The notes: a model not told the origin generated them from the letters alone. Positions 19,046-28,120 are shown, counted from the first letter of the stretch. The stretch: 64,000 nt of DNA from Streptomyces sp. NBC_00775 (GCF_036347135.1 NZ_CP108938.1:5828001-5892000); one strand, 5' to 3'. A program made the numbers and translations.

Positions 19046-19393
19046 GTGGGCATTGTGCTGTTGACGGCATTCGGCGGCTTCATGTGGCTGATCTTCACGG
19101 CCATGCTGGTGCTCGCCGTGGTGGCACTGGTGTTGGCCGCGGTGGCCCGCGAGGACGCCTACCGCGCTGCTGACAAGCAGAACAAGATGTTCTGGCTGAT
19201 CATCCTCGGTATCACGGTGGCCGTGAACCTCTGGGTCCCGATGCTCTTCGTGCAGATCGCGGGCCTGGTCGCCACGATCGTCTTCTTCGTCGACGTCCGT
19301 CCCGCCCTCCGCCAGGTCTCCGGCGGCGGCCGCGGCCGCCGCGGCGGAAGCAGCAGCGACGGCCCGTACGGGCCCTACAACGGCGGCCGCTGA
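19046..19393 (+). CDS. DUF2516 family membrane protein
   Basis: 115 residues with three hydrophobic segments (about 5-35, 50-70 and 70-85) and a Gly/Arg/Ser-rich tail, matching DUF2516 (M. tuberculosis Rv0476 type). The function is unknown. The start may be GTG at 19046 or GTG at 19055; the family usually starts just before the first membrane segment. It is the third member of the conserved regulator-HbhA-DUF2516 block. Confidence 0.85.
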   Translation: MGIVLLTAFGGFMWLIFTAMLVLAVVALVLAAVAREDAYRAADKQNKMFWLIILGITVAVNLWVPMLFVQIAGLVATIVFFVDVRPALRQVSGGGRGRRGGSSSDGPYGPYNGGR

Positions 19394-19435
19394 CCCCCGT
19401 CCCTGACCCCCGTCAGGGACTCCCGTGACCCCCCG

Positions 19436-20764
19436 TCAGGGAGTCCGGTCCAGCAGCAGCACCGCCACGTCGTCCGTCAGTTCCCCGCCGTTGAGCGCGC
19501 GCACCTCGCTCACCGCCGCGCGCAGCAGTTCCTCGCCCTCCAGCCCCTGGGCGAGCTGACGGCGGACCAAGTCCACCATGCCGTCCTGGCCGAGCCGTTC
19601 CTTGCCCTCGCCGATGTGGCCCTCGATCAGACCGTCGGTGTAGAGCATCAGGCTCCAGGCGGCGCCCAGCTCCACCTGCATCCGCGGCCAGCGGGCGTGC
19701 GGCACCAGACCGAGCGCCGGTCCGTTGTTCTCGTACGGCAGGAGTTCGGCGGGCCGGCCCGGGCGGGAGATCAGCGGGGACGGGTGGCCGGCCAGGCAGA
19801 GCCCGGCGCGGCGGCCGTCCGGTGCGATGTCCACGGTGCAGACCGTCGCGAAGATCTCGTCGTTCTCACGCTCGTGCTCCAGGACCTGCTGGAGGGTCGA
19901 GAGGAGTTCGTCTCCGCACAGGCCCGCGAACGTCAGCGCGCGCCAGGCGATGCGCAGCTCCACGCCGAGCGCCGCCTCGTCGGGCCCGTGCCCGCAGACG
20001 TCACCGATCATCGCGTGCACGGTTCCGTCGGGCGTACGGACGGTGTCGTAGAAGTCGCCGCCGAGCAGCGCGCGGGAGCGGCCCGGGCGGTAGCGCGCGG
20101 CGAAGCGCAGCGGGGAACCCTCCAGGAGGGGCGTCGGCAGCAGACCGCGCTCCAGGCGTGCGTTCTCCTGGGCGCGCAGCTTCGACTCGGTGAGCCGTCG
20201 CTCGGCCTTGTCGGAACGTTTCCGCTCCACCGCGTACCGGATCGCGCGGCTCAGCAGCCGTCCGTCCAGTTCGTCACGGAAGAGGTAGTCCTGGGCGCCG
20301 ACGCGCACCGCCTCCGCGCCGCGCTCGGCGTCCCCCGACGCGGTGAGCGCGAGGACGGCGTGCTGGGGCGCGAGCCGCAGCACATGCTTGAGCGTGGCCA
20401 GCTCGTCGTCGCCGGCGGCGGCGCGGCCCGACACCGGCAGGGCGAGGTCGAGCAGGATGCAGTGGACGTCGTCGGTCAGCAGCCGCTCGGCCTCGGTGAG
20501 GTTGCGGGCGGTACGGATACGGATCGGCTTGCCCGCCGCGTCGAGCATGTCGGGCACGCCGAGCGAACCGGCCGGGTCGTCCTCGATGACCAGCAGGGTC
20601 AGGTTGGTGGTGCTGTCGAGAGGGCTGGTGGCGCGAGGCGCCGGTGCTGCCAGGGTCGGGCCGCCGGCAGGTTCTCCGGAGGGGCCGCCGGGCGAGAACG
20701 CGGCTAGAGCCTGACCACTCTCCACGGCCGGGATCGCTCTCTGCCGCGGTACGGGTACGGGCAT
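19436..20764 (-). CDS. Response-regulator-fused PP2C (RsbU/SpoIIE-type) phosphatase
   Basis: 442 residues. A receiver domain spans about 50-170 (LLVIEDDPAG acidic pair, CILLDLALP with the phospho-acceptor Asp, ALTAS), then a helical linker and a PP2C domain about 225-440 (GGDFYDTVRT, MIGDVCGHGPDEAAL, LYTDGLIEGH, LTDDVAVLLL). Such proteins dephosphorylate anti-sigma-factor antagonists and so release stress sigma factors. The receiver lacks the usual switch Lys (DYLFRDE has Arg), so it may be regulated atypically. The ATG at 20764 has GGAAGGAA upstream; an upstream in-frame start at 20836 is less likely. Confidence 0.88.
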   Translation of the reverse strand: MPVPVPRQRAIPAVESGQALAAFSPGGPSGEPAGGPTLAAPAPRATSPLDSTTNLTLLVIEDDPAGSLGVPDMLDAAGKPIRIRTARNLTEAERLLTDDVHCILLDLALPVSGRAAAGDDELATLKHVLRLAPQHAVLALTASGDAERGAEAVRVGAQDYLFRDELDGRLLSRAIRYAVERKRSDKAERRLTESKLRAQENARLERGLLPTPLLEGSPLRFAARYRPGRSRALLGGDFYDTVRTPDGTVHAMIGDVCGHGPDEAALGVELRIAWRALTFAGLCGDELLSTLQQVLEHERENDEIFATVCTVDIAPDGRRAGLCLAGHPSPLISRPGRPAELLPYENNGPALGLVPHARWPRMQVELGAAWSLMLYTDGLIEGHIGEGKERLGQDGMVDLVRRQLAQGLEGEELLRAAVSEVRALNGGELTDDVAVLLLDRTP

Positions 20765-21136
20765 CGTCTGGGTTCCTTCCCTCCCCCCGAGGGCGTGGTG
20801 GGGCGAAGGTCCTCGACACCCACCGACGGGGACCATAGCGCCAGCCGGTGCCGCAACGGAATGGTGTGCGGCACGGCGTCCGGCAGATGGCCACCGTCAT
20901 ATGCCGCATCCTGTACCGCACTTGGACAGGATGCGGGTTCACCTGGGATGACGAAGGTCACGTCCCGGAGGTTGATCCGGGAGGGCAACCGTGTGGTGCG
21001 TCACGTGGGGCGCGTCACCTGGGGTGCCTCATTTGGGTACGCGGCCGGTCCACACAGGGTGGGTACGGCGCCGATCCGCCCGGGATTGGGATGAGATGGG
21101 AGGGGATGGGTACGCCGGCGATCCCCGCGGCAGACG
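20765..21136. other. 372-bp intergenic region, no gene seen
   Basis: It must contain the promoter of the REC-PP2C gene (both flanking genes are on the minus strand). A repeated CACGTGGGGCGCGTCACCTGGG-like stretch lies around 20989-21030; no clear terminator or operator could be defined. Confidence 0.3.
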
Positions 21137-22222
21137 TCACGCGTCCGGTCGTACGACCCCCAGGATCGGCATCGACCCGGCTCCCGTGATCGTCACCGTC
21201 CGCCCGGGCCTCGGGGCGTGCACGATCGCGCCGTCCCCTATGTACATCCCGACATGGCTGGCGTCGTCGAAGTAGATGATCAGGTCGCCGGGGCGCATGT
21301 CCTTGATGTCGACGCGGGTGAGCTGCTTCCACTGCTCCTGCGAGGTGCGGGGGATGCCGTGTCCGGCGGAGGCCCAGGCCTGGGAGGTCAGCCCCGAGCA
21401 GTCGTACGACCCCGGGCCCTCGGCTCCCCACTCGTACGGCTTGCCGATCTGGCCGGTCGCGTACTTCACGGCCTTCTTGCCCTGCTCGGACGCCTTGCTG
21501 TTGATCTCCGCGAGGACGCCGGAGCTCAGCCAGGCGGTCTGTGCCTGGTAGGCGGCCTCTTCCTCCAGCTTCGCCAGCCGCTCCTTCTCCTCCTTCTCCA
21601 GCTGGGACTCCAGCTTCTCGGCGTCGGCGATCCGCTCCTTGATCTTCTTCTTGGCCTCGGCCTTGGTCTTGCGGTTGGCCTCCAGCTTCTTCCACTGCGC
21701 GGAGGCGTCCTTCGCGTACTGCTCCAAGTCCTGCTGGGTGCGGGTCATCTCCGCGAGCAGCCCCTTGGCCGCGTGCTCGCCCTGCCGCACGCGCCCCGCG
21801 CCGTCCAGGAACTCCTGCGGGTCGTCGCTCAGCCACAGCCGGGCCTCGGGCGGCAGCCCGCCCCCGCGGTACTGCGCACGGGCCGCGGCGCCCGCGCGGT
21901 CCTTCAACTTGTCCAGTTTCGCCTGGCCCTTGACGATCTCGCGGGCCAGATCGACGATCTCGGCGGACTGCTTCTGGGCCTTCTCCTCCGCCGCGTTGTA
22001 CGCGTCCGTGGCCACCGCCGCCGCGTGGTAGAGCTTGTCGAGCTTCTTGCGGACGGCTTCAAGGTCCTTGTTGCTCACGGGTGTTGGTGTAGCCGTGGGG
22101 GTCCGGGTCGGTGTGGGTGTCGGGCTCGCATACGCCACGCCGGGTGCCGCCAGCACCGCGCAGGCACATGCGCACGCCAGGGCCATGGCCATCGTGGTCA
22201 GGCTCCGCTTGCCGGATCCCAT
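21137..22222 (-). CDS. Secreted NlpC/P60 (C40) peptidoglycan endopeptidase
   Basis: 361 residues: Sec-type signal peptide (1-32, ending VAYAS), a Thr/Pro linker (PTPTPTRTPTATPTP), a long coiled coil (about 50-240, Lys/Glu-rich) and a C-terminal NlpC/P60 domain with the catalytic Cys in YDCSGLTSQAW, His in DDASHVGMYIG and a third polar residue in IVHAPRPG. This is the RipA-like layout; it cleaves peptide cross-links during growth or division. The start ATG at 22222 follows GGAG. No c-di-AMP riboswitch was recognisable in the 5' region. Confidence 0.9.
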   Translation of the reverse strand: MGSGKRSLTTMAMALACACACAVLAAPGVAYASPTPTPTRTPTATPTPVSNKDLEAVRKKLDKLYHAAAVATDAYNAAEEKAQKQSAEIVDLAREIVKGQAKLDKLKDRAGAAARAQYRGGGLPPEARLWLSDDPQEFLDGAGRVRQGEHAAKGLLAEMTRTQQDLEQYAKDASAQWKKLEANRKTKAEAKKKIKERIADAEKLESQLEKEEKERLAKLEEEAAYQAQTAWLSSGVLAEINSKASEQGKKAVKYATGQIGKPYEWGAEGPGSYDCSGLTSQAWASAGHGIPRTSQEQWKQLTRVDIKDMRPGDLIIYFDDASHVGMYIGDGAIVHAPRPGRTVTITGAGSMPILGVVRPDA

Positions 22223-22465
22223 TACTCCGCCCCCCAACTGATTTACCGTCAGTAACTTACGGACGCCTGGGGGATCGTGCCATGTCGACGCGCAATGCGA
22301 CAGAGGCGGGCAAGAACTCCCTTCCCCCCAGCCCGCCTCCACAAGACGATCTCCCCGCCTGTGTGACGAACCAGTCACGGAGTTCGTTCCCCGCAGGTCA
22401 GGCGCCTGTATCGGCCAGGCACGCGCCGCCGCGCACCCCGAACGGTCCCTCGGCGCGGGCCGCGA

Positions 22466-23284
22466 TCACCTGCGCGGCGCCAACGCCTCCCAGCGCACGG
22501 TGACTTCGCCCTGCCGCCAGCGCGTCACCCCGTCCGCCACCGGCCAGCCGGCCGTCAGGTCGCGGACCGCGCGTATCCAGCGCTGCCGGGCGCCGTACGA
22601 GGCGTAGGGCGCGGCGGACGCCCAGGCGCGGTCGAAGTCGCGCAGGAACGCGTGTACGGGTTCGCCCGGGACATTGCGGTGGATGAGGGCCTTCGGCAGA
22701 CGTTCGGCGAGGTCGGACGGGCGGTCCAGGGAGCCGAGGCGGGTGGCGAAGGTGACCGTGCGGGGGCCCTCCGGGCCGAGGGCGACCCAGACGTGCCGGC
22801 GGCCGATCTCGTCGCACGTGCCCTCGACGAGCAGGCCGCCCCGGGAGCCGGTCGCGGGGTTCGCCGGTGCGAGGCGGGCGCACAGGCGCTGCCACACCTC
22901 GGCCACCTGCTCCTCGTCGTACTGGCGCAGTACGTTCGCCGCGCGGATGAGTGCCGGGCTGCCCTGCACCGGTACCTCGAAGCCGCCGTGCCGGAAGACG
23001 AGACCCTCGCGCTCGTACGGGCGCGCGGCCGCCACCCTTGCCGGTTCGATCTCGACGCCCACCACGCGCGCGCGGGGGGCGACGGTGCGCAGCCGCGCCA
23101 GCAGCTCGACCGCGGTCCAGGGGGCGGCGCCGTAGCCGAGGTCGACCGCCACGGGGTCGGTGGCGCGGCGGAGTTCGGCGCCGTGCACCGCCGCGATCCA
23201 GCGGTCCATGCGGCGCAGCCGGTTGGGGTTCGTCGTCCCACGCGTCACGGTCCCCACGGGGCGGGACGCTGCGCGGGCTGTCAT
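22466..23284 (-). CDS. Class I SAM-dependent methyltransferase
   Basis: 272 residues. The SAM-binding motif I is VAVDLGYGAAPWTAVELLAR near residue 45, followed by VVGVEIEPARVAAAR near 75 (motif II). The substrate is not evident. Similar proteins are conserved beside mshA in streptomycetes. It is divergent from mshA, with the dispersed palindrome at 23337-23362 between them. Confidence 0.8.
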   Translation of the reverse strand: MTARAASRPVGTVTRGTTNPNRLRRMDRWIAAVHGAELRRATDPVAVDLGYGAAPWTAVELLARLRTVAPRARVVGVEIEPARVAAARPYEREGLVFRHGGFEVPVQGSPALIRAANVLRQYDEEQVAEVWQRLCARLAPANPATGSRGGLLVEGTCDEIGRRHVWVALGPEGPRTVTFATRLGSLDRPSDLAERLPKALIHRNVPGEPVHAFLRDFDRAWASAAPYASYGARQRWIRAVRDLTAGWPVADGVTRWRQGEVTVRWEALAPRR

Positions 23285-23336
23285 ACGTACGAGGGTATGC
23301 GCCCGTCTGGGGGCACCCTGCGCTGGTGCCCAGGCC

Positions 23337-23397
23337 CCCCGCGCCCCTTAAGGGGCGCGGGGAACTGCGCGAGCAACCCCCACCCACCCGCAGCCAA
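23337..23397. repeat. Dispersed palindrome with conserved tail, copy 1
   Basis: CCCCGCGCCCCTTAAGGGGCGCGGGG (26 bp) is a perfect palindrome, followed by GAACTGCGC and a tail of the type AACCCCCACCCACCCGCAGCCAA. The same hairpin and tail occur at 40250-40336 and 44807-44888. Here it lies between divergent genes, so it cannot simply be a terminator. Confidence 0.85.
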
Positions 23398-23456
23398 CAC
23401 GCAACCCGCCCCACCCTCGAACGGTTGAGCGACACCCGGTAATGATTCGGCAAAGA

Positions 23457-23483
23457 GGAAATGGAGCAGCACCCTCCGGCGTT
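23457..23483 (+). promoter_or_regulatory. Candidate sigma-R promoter of mshA
   Basis: GGAAA (23457-23461), 19 bases, GTT (23481-23483), compared with the SigR consensus GGAAT-N18/19-GTT. mshA is a known SigR target in S. coelicolor, which makes this plausible despite the mismatch. Confidence 0.4.
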
Positions 23484-23486
23484 CCC

Positions 23487-23519
23487 CCTGTCGGAGGGCG
23501 CACTGCACCCTCCGACAGG
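23487..23519 (+). promoter_or_regulatory. Perfect 12-bp inverted repeat in the mshA leader
   Basis: CCTGTCGGAGGG (23487-23498), 9-nt loop, CCCTCCGACAGG (23508-23519), ending 27 bp before the mshA GTG. It could fold as an RNA hairpin or serve as an operator. Confidence 0.6.
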
Positions 23520-23546
23520 CATGCCCGCAGCGAGGAGGAACGCCAC

Positions 23547-24884
23547 GTGAGCCAGTACGTCGGCAGGCTCGGGCGACGCTCCCCGGCGGCGCCCTCCCGG
23601 CTCAGGCTGCACCGCAGGCCCCGTCGCGTCGCGATGCTCTCCGTGCACACCTCACCCCTGCACCAGCCCGGCACGGGCGACGCGGGCGGCATGAACGTGT
23701 ACATCGTGGAGCTCGCCCAGCGCCTCGCCGCGATCAACATCGAGGTCGAGATCTTCACGCGGGCCACCACGGCCGCCCTGCCGCCGACCGTCGAGCTCGC
23801 GCCCGGCGTCCTCGTCCGGCACGTCGATGCCGGCCCCTACGAAGGCCTCGCCAAGGAAGAGCTACCCGCCCAGCTGTGCGCCTTCACGCACGGCGTCATG
23901 CAGGCCTGGGCCGGTCACCGCCCCGGCTACTACGACCTGGTGCACTCCCACTACTGGCTCTCCGGCCACGTCGGCTGGCTCGCCGCCGAGCGCTGGGGCG
24001 CCCCCCTGGTGCACGCGATGCACACCATGGCCAAGGTCAAGAACGCCGCGCTGGCCGAGGGGGACACCCCCGAGCCCGCCGCCCGTGTCATCGGCGAGAC
24101 CCAGATCGTGCGCGCCGCCGACCGCCTCATCGCGAACACCGCGGAGGAGGCCGACGAACTCGTACGCCACTACGAAGCCGACCCCGGCAAGGTCGCCGTC
24201 GTCCACCCGGGCGTGAACCTGGACCGCTTCCGGCCCGCCGACGGCCGCGCCGCCGCCCGTGCCCGCCTCGGCCTTCCGCAGGACGCCCTGATCCCCCTCT
24301 TCGCGGGCCGCATACAGCCCCTGAAGGCCCCCGACGTGCTGCTGCGCGCGATCGCCGTCCTCCTGGACGAGCGCCCCGAGCTGCGCTCGCACATCGTGGT
24401 CCCCATAGTGGGCGGTCCCAGCGGCAGCGGTCTCGCCAAGCCCGAGGGGCTGCAGAAGCTCGCCGCGCGGCTCGGTGTCGCCGACGTCGTACGCTTCCGG
24501 CCGCCCGTCGGGCAGGAGCAGCTCGCGGACTGGTTCCGGGCCGCGTCGGTGCTGGTCATGCCCTCGTACAGCGAGTCCTTCGGGCTGGTCGCCATAGAGG
24601 CACAGGCGGCCGGTACGCCGGTGATCGCGGCCGAGGTCGGCGGGCTGCCCGTCGCCGTGCGCCACCAGGAGACCGGCTTCCTGGTCAAGGGCCACGATCC
24701 CGCCGCCTACGCGCGCGTGCTGCGCGATTTCGCGGACGACGAGACGCTTGCGGCACGGATGGGAGCCGCCGCCGCGCGCCACGCGGAGCACTTCGGCTGG
24801 GACACCGCCGCGGCGGCCACGGCGGACGTCTACACGGCGGCGATGCAGGCCCACAGGCGTCGCGTACGCTCCCACCATGGCTGA
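23547..24884 (+). CDS. mshA: D-inositol-3-phosphate glycosyltransferase MshA
   Basis: 445 residues. It transfers GlcNAc from UDP-GlcNAc to 1L-myo-inositol-1-phosphate, the first step of mycothiol synthesis. GT4 family features: HTSPLHQPGTGDAGGMN near residue 35 (donor/acceptor loop), HSHYWLSG near 135, FAGRIQPLKAPDVL near 255, and the EX7E region SESFGLVAIEAQAAGTPV near 350. The GTG start at 23547 is preceded by GAGGAGGA at proper spacing. It overlaps the downstream YbjN gene by 8 bp. Length and motifs fit MshA rather than a general GT4. Confidence 0.95.
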   Translation: MSQYVGRLGRRSPAAPSRLRLHRRPRRVAMLSVHTSPLHQPGTGDAGGMNVYIVELAQRLAAINIEVEIFTRATTAALPPTVELAPGVLVRHVDAGPYEGLAKEELPAQLCAFTHGVMQAWAGHRPGYYDLVHSHYWLSGHVGWLAAERWGAPLVHAMHTMAKVKNAALAEGDTPEPAARVIGETQIVRAADRLIANTAEEADELVRHYEADPGKVAVVHPGVNLDRFRPADGRAAARARLGLPQDALIPLFAGRIQPLKAPDVLLRAIAVLLDERPELRSHIVVPIVGGPSGSGLAKPEGLQKLAARLGVADVVRFRPPVGQEQLADWFRAASVLVMPSYSESFGLVAIEAQAAGTPVIAAEVGGLPVAVRHQETGFLVKGHDPAAYARVLRDFADDETLAARMGAAAARHAEHFGWDTAAAATADVYTAAMQAHRRRVRSHHG

Positions 24885-25377
24885 CGTACAGCAGGCGGCG
24901 CAGGTCGTCGAGGGGGTCCTGAAGGACGCCGAACTCGAATGGGAGAGCCCCGAGAGCGGCCACTACGTGGTGAAGCTCCCCGGCACCCGCAAGCTGTCGA
25001 CGACCGTCTCGCTGATCGTCGGCCGGCACTCGCTGTCGCTGAACGCCTTCGTGATCCGCCACCCCGACGAGAACGAACCGGGCGTCCACCGCTGGCTCCT
25101 GGAGCGCAACCTCAAGCTCTATGGGGTCGGTTACGCGGTCGACCCCCTCGGCGACATCTATGTGACCGGAAAACTGCCGCTGGCCGCCGTCACCCCGGAC
25201 GAGATCGACCGCCTCCTCGGCTCGGTCCTGGAGGCCGCCGACGGATCGTTCAACACGCTCCTTGAGCTCGGTTTCGCCTCCGCGATCCGCAAGGAGTACG
25301 CCTGGCGGGTGTCCCGCGGCGAGTCGACCCGCAACCTGGACGCGTTCACACATCTGACTCAGCGCCCCGCCAACTGA
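24877..25377 (+). CDS. YbjN domain-containing protein
   Basis: 166 residues of the YbjN / type III chaperone-like fold, formerly called 'sensory transduction regulator'. The start MADVQQAAQVVEGVLKDAEL overlaps the end of mshA by 8 bp, so the two are co-transcribed, an arrangement conserved in streptomycetes. No catalytic motif is visible, and the function is unknown. Confidence 0.85.
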   Translation: MADVQQAAQVVEGVLKDAELEWESPESGHYVVKLPGTRKLSTTVSLIVGRHSLSLNAFVIRHPDENEPGVHRWLLERNLKLYGVGYAVDPLGDIYVTGKLPLAAVTPDEIDRLLGSVLEAADGSFNTLLELGFASAIRKEYAWRVSRGESTRNLDAFTHLTQRPAN

Positions 25378-25504
25378 CCTCCCTCGCCCACTGATTAGCA
25401 GCTGCATGACCCCTTCCCAGCCTGGGGTCCCCGTGGCATGCTCACCGCCGACGCAGATCTGAACGTCGTTCACATCCATGGAAAGCGATGGAGGGCGGAC
25501 GGAC

Positions 25505-27250
25505 ATGAGCAATGGGTATGGGCGCAACGGTTATAGGCGCGACGGGTATGGGCGCAACGGGTATTCGGGCATCACCAGACGCAGCCTGCTCGGCGGCGCC
25601 ACAGCCGTGGTGGCCGTCGCCGTGACCGGCGGAACGGCGACAGCCGCCGCGCCGTCCGCACCGCCCTCACCATCCGCACCACAAGGGCAAGTGCCCGCCC
25701 TCTGGAGGGAGTTCACCCGCACCCCCTTCACCCACCCGCAGATCCCGTACGTCGGCAGGTCCGGCCGCGACGGCGGGGCGACGCGCTTCCCCCGCCGGCC
25801 CGTCGTGGCCGACGTACGCGACTACGGAGCCGTGGCCGACGACGGCACCACGGACTGCGCCCCCGCGATCAACCGTGCCATCGCTGCCGCCGGAAGGGCC
25901 GGCGGTGGCACGGTTCTCATCCCGCCCGGCACCTTCCGCATCGACGACCTGATCCGCGTCGGGCACTCGAACGTCGTACTGCGCGGCGCCGGCAGCGACC
26001 GTACGAAGCTGTACGCCACCAAGAACCTCACCGAGCTGATCGGCGTCTACGGATCCCGTTACGGCGGCGACAAGTCGTCCTGGTCCTGGGCGGGCGGACT
26101 CATCTGGTTCTGCCCGACGGACCGCTTCACGACGCTGACGACCGCCATCAAGGCGAAGGCCTGGCCCTTCGAGGGCTGGACCGGCAACAAGCGCGACGAG
26201 TGGCAGACGCTGACGACCGTCGAACCCGCACGCCAGGGCTCCTGGACGGTGACGGTCGCCGACGCCTCCGCGCTGAAGCCGGGCAGGCTGGTCCTCCTGC
26301 GCCTCGCCGACGACGCCGGCCACACGCTCCTGGAGCACATGGCGGGCGGCGGCCCGGGCCCCGAGGCGTACTACTGGGACGACAAGACGAAACTGACGTC
26401 GTACGTCCCCTACGAGTGGCCCGTCCGCATCGCGCACGTCCACGGCCGCAAAGTCACCCTCGAACGACCCCTCCCGCTCGACGTACGCCCCGAATGGGAC
26501 CCGCGTCTGACCACCCACGTACAGGAACTGACCGGCTCGGGAGTCGAGGGCCTCACCCTGGAGGCCGTGGAAACCCCGCAGTCCCCGCACCTCCTCGACA
26601 AGGGCTACAACGGGGTCGTCTTCCAGTGCGCGTACGACTGCTGGGCCGACGACATCGTCGTACGCCATGTCGACAACGGCTTCGGCCTCGTCGCCGCCTC
26701 CGCCTGCACCCTGCGCCGTACGACGGTCGCGGGCCGCGGCTCGCACCACCCGTACTTCTGCCGCGAGGGCTCGCACGACAACCTCATCGAGGACTTCACG
26801 ATCGAGCAGCGCACGGTCCCGGCCCCCGCCGGAACCCAGCTCCACGGCATCAACGTCGAGGGCCTGTCCTCCTCCAACGTCTGGTCGCGCGGCGAGATGC
26901 AGATGGGCACCTTCGACTCCCACCGGGGCATGCCCTTCGCCAACGTCCGCACGGACATCACGGTGAACAACAACGGCCGCCACGGCGGCGACGCCAGCGC
27001 GGGACCGTTGTTCGGCGCCCGCTTCACCCACTGGAACATCCGCGTCACCAACGCCCGCGCCGGCCTGATGAAGATCGACGGCCTCGCGCCCTACTCCGCC
27101 ACCGTGGGCGTCAACGAGGTGACGGAGTTCGACCAGACCGACGTACCCGACTTCACCGGAGACCTGCACGCGCGCGTGGAGCTGTACGGCACCACCGACG
27201 TCGTACGCCCGCGGAATCTGTACGAGGCTCAGCGCGAGCTGGAGCGATAG
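25505..27250 (+). CDS. Tat-exported right-handed beta-helix (pectate-lyase-like) protein
   Basis: 581 residues. N-terminal NGYGRNGY/RRDGYGRNGY repeats precede a twin-arginine signal (TRRSLLGGATAVVAVAV). The mature part starts with a pectate lyase 3 / GH28-related segment (DVRDYGAVADDGTTDCAPAI near 110) and continues with beta-helix rungs to about 560. Such proteins bind or cleave acidic polysaccharides; the catalytic residues are not certain. GGAGGG precedes the ATG at 25505. Its end overlaps the convergent AraC gene by 22 bp. Confidence 0.82.
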   Translation: MSNGYGRNGYRRDGYGRNGYSGITRRSLLGGATAVVAVAVTGGTATAAAPSAPPSPSAPQGQVPALWREFTRTPFTHPQIPYVGRSGRDGGATRFPRRPVVADVRDYGAVADDGTTDCAPAINRAIAAAGRAGGGTVLIPPGTFRIDDLIRVGHSNVVLRGAGSDRTKLYATKNLTELIGVYGSRYGGDKSSWSWAGGLIWFCPTDRFTTLTTAIKAKAWPFEGWTGNKRDEWQTLTTVEPARQGSWTVTVADASALKPGRLVLLRLADDAGHTLLEHMAGGGPGPEAYYWDDKTKLTSYVPYEWPVRIAHVHGRKVTLERPLPLDVRPEWDPRLTTHVQELTGSGVEGLTLEAVETPQSPHLLDKGYNGVVFQCAYDCWADDIVVRHVDNGFGLVAASACTLRRTTVAGRGSHHPYFCREGSHDNLIEDFTIEQRTVPAPAGTQLHGINVEGLSSSNVWSRGEMQMGTFDSHRGMPFANVRTDITVNNNGRHGGDASAGPLFGARFTHWNIRVTNARAGLMKIDGLAPYSATVGVNEVTEFDQTDVPDFTGDLHARVELYGTTDVVRPRNLYEAQRELER

Positions 27251-28071
27251 CGACCGGGGGAGACCCCCACCAACCGCCCGAAGTGGCGCGTCAGATGGGA
27301 CTGGTCGTAGAAGCCGGTCGCCGTGGCCACTTCGGCCGGCTTTCCGCCCTCCAGGAGGAGCCGGCGGGCGCGGTCGACACGGCGGGACATCAGGTACTGG
27401 TGCGGGGCGATGCCGTACGCACCGCTGAACGCCCGTACCAGGTGGGCTGGATGGGCGTGCACGAGCTCGGCCGCCTCGTCGAGGGCGATGCCCTGGACGA
27501 GGCGTGCGTCGAGGAGTTCACGCAGGCGGACCGCGAGCGGAGGGTCGGCGCGCGGGAGTTCCCGGGTGATCCGGGGGCGCAGATGGCCGCGCAGCCGCTC
27601 GGCGATCAGGGTCAGCCTGCTCGCGGCCTCCAGCTCGTCCCCGGGGTGCCCGAGCGCCGTGTGCAACTGCCCGACGCGGCGCCGCAGTACGGGATCCACC
27701 ACGTCGGGCCCGTCCACCGCGGGCCCGATGAGTTCCTCGGCGAGATGCGTGCTGTCGAGATACAGGACCCGCTTGCGGAAACCGTGCTCAGTGGCCGGCG
27801 ACCCGTTGTGCGGCACGTGCGGCGGCAGCAGCGACACCGTGTCGTGCGGGGTGCCGTGCTCATGCCGGTCGAGGTCGTACCGCACGGCACCGTCGTCGAC
27901 GATCAGCAGCGTCCACGCCTCGTGTACGTGCATGGGGTACGCGTACTCGGTGTAGTGGGCGTGGAAGACCTCCACGACACCCGGGATGTGCGGGCGCCAT
28001 GCGGTGATCTCCCGCTGAGGGGCCGGAAGGGCCGGAAGGGCCTGAGGGGCCTGAGGGGCCTGAGGGGCCAT
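27229..28071 (-). CDS. AraC family transcriptional regulator
   Basis: 280 residues: an N-terminal AraC-type cupin (HYTEYAYPMHVHEAWTLLIV near 35) and two helix-turn-helix motifs at the C-terminus (ALDEAAELVHAHPAHLVRAF and VATATGFYDQSHLTRHFGRL). The first 20 residues are an APQ/ALP repeat produced by a 9-bp tandem repeat, so the true start could lie further in. It is divergent from a DUF2000 gene by 49 bp, which it probably regulates. Confidence 0.88.
   Translation of the reverse strand: MAPQAPQAPQALPALPAPQREITAWRPHIPGVVEVFHAHYTEYAYPMHVHEAWTLLIVDDGAVRYDLDRHEHGTPHDTVSLLPPHVPHNGSPATEHGFRKRVLYLDSTHLAEELIGPAVDGPDVVDPVLRRRVGQLHTALGHPGDELEAASRLTLIAERLRGHLRPRITRELPRADPPLAVRLRELLDARLVQGIALDEAAELVHAHPAHLVRAFSGAYGIAPHQYLMSRRVDRARRLLLEGGKPAEVATATGFYDQSHLTRHFGRLVGVSPGRYRSSSR
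28020..28064. repeat. 9-bp tandem repeat at the 5' end of the AraC gene
   Basis: Two GGGCCGGAA units are followed by three GGGCCTGAG units; read on the minus strand they encode the APQAPQAPQALPALPAP N-terminus of the regulator. Confidence 0.85.
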
Positions 28072-28120
28072 GCAAAGAACGTACAAGACGATGTCGTACG
28101 GCGTCGGACAGTCTCGGTGC

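Noticed and set aside
22223..22465. c-di-AMP riboswitch (ydaO type) in front of the NlpC/P60 gene
   Set aside because: Such riboswitches often precede this gene family in streptomycetes, but no typical conserved core could be seen in the 240-bp gap.
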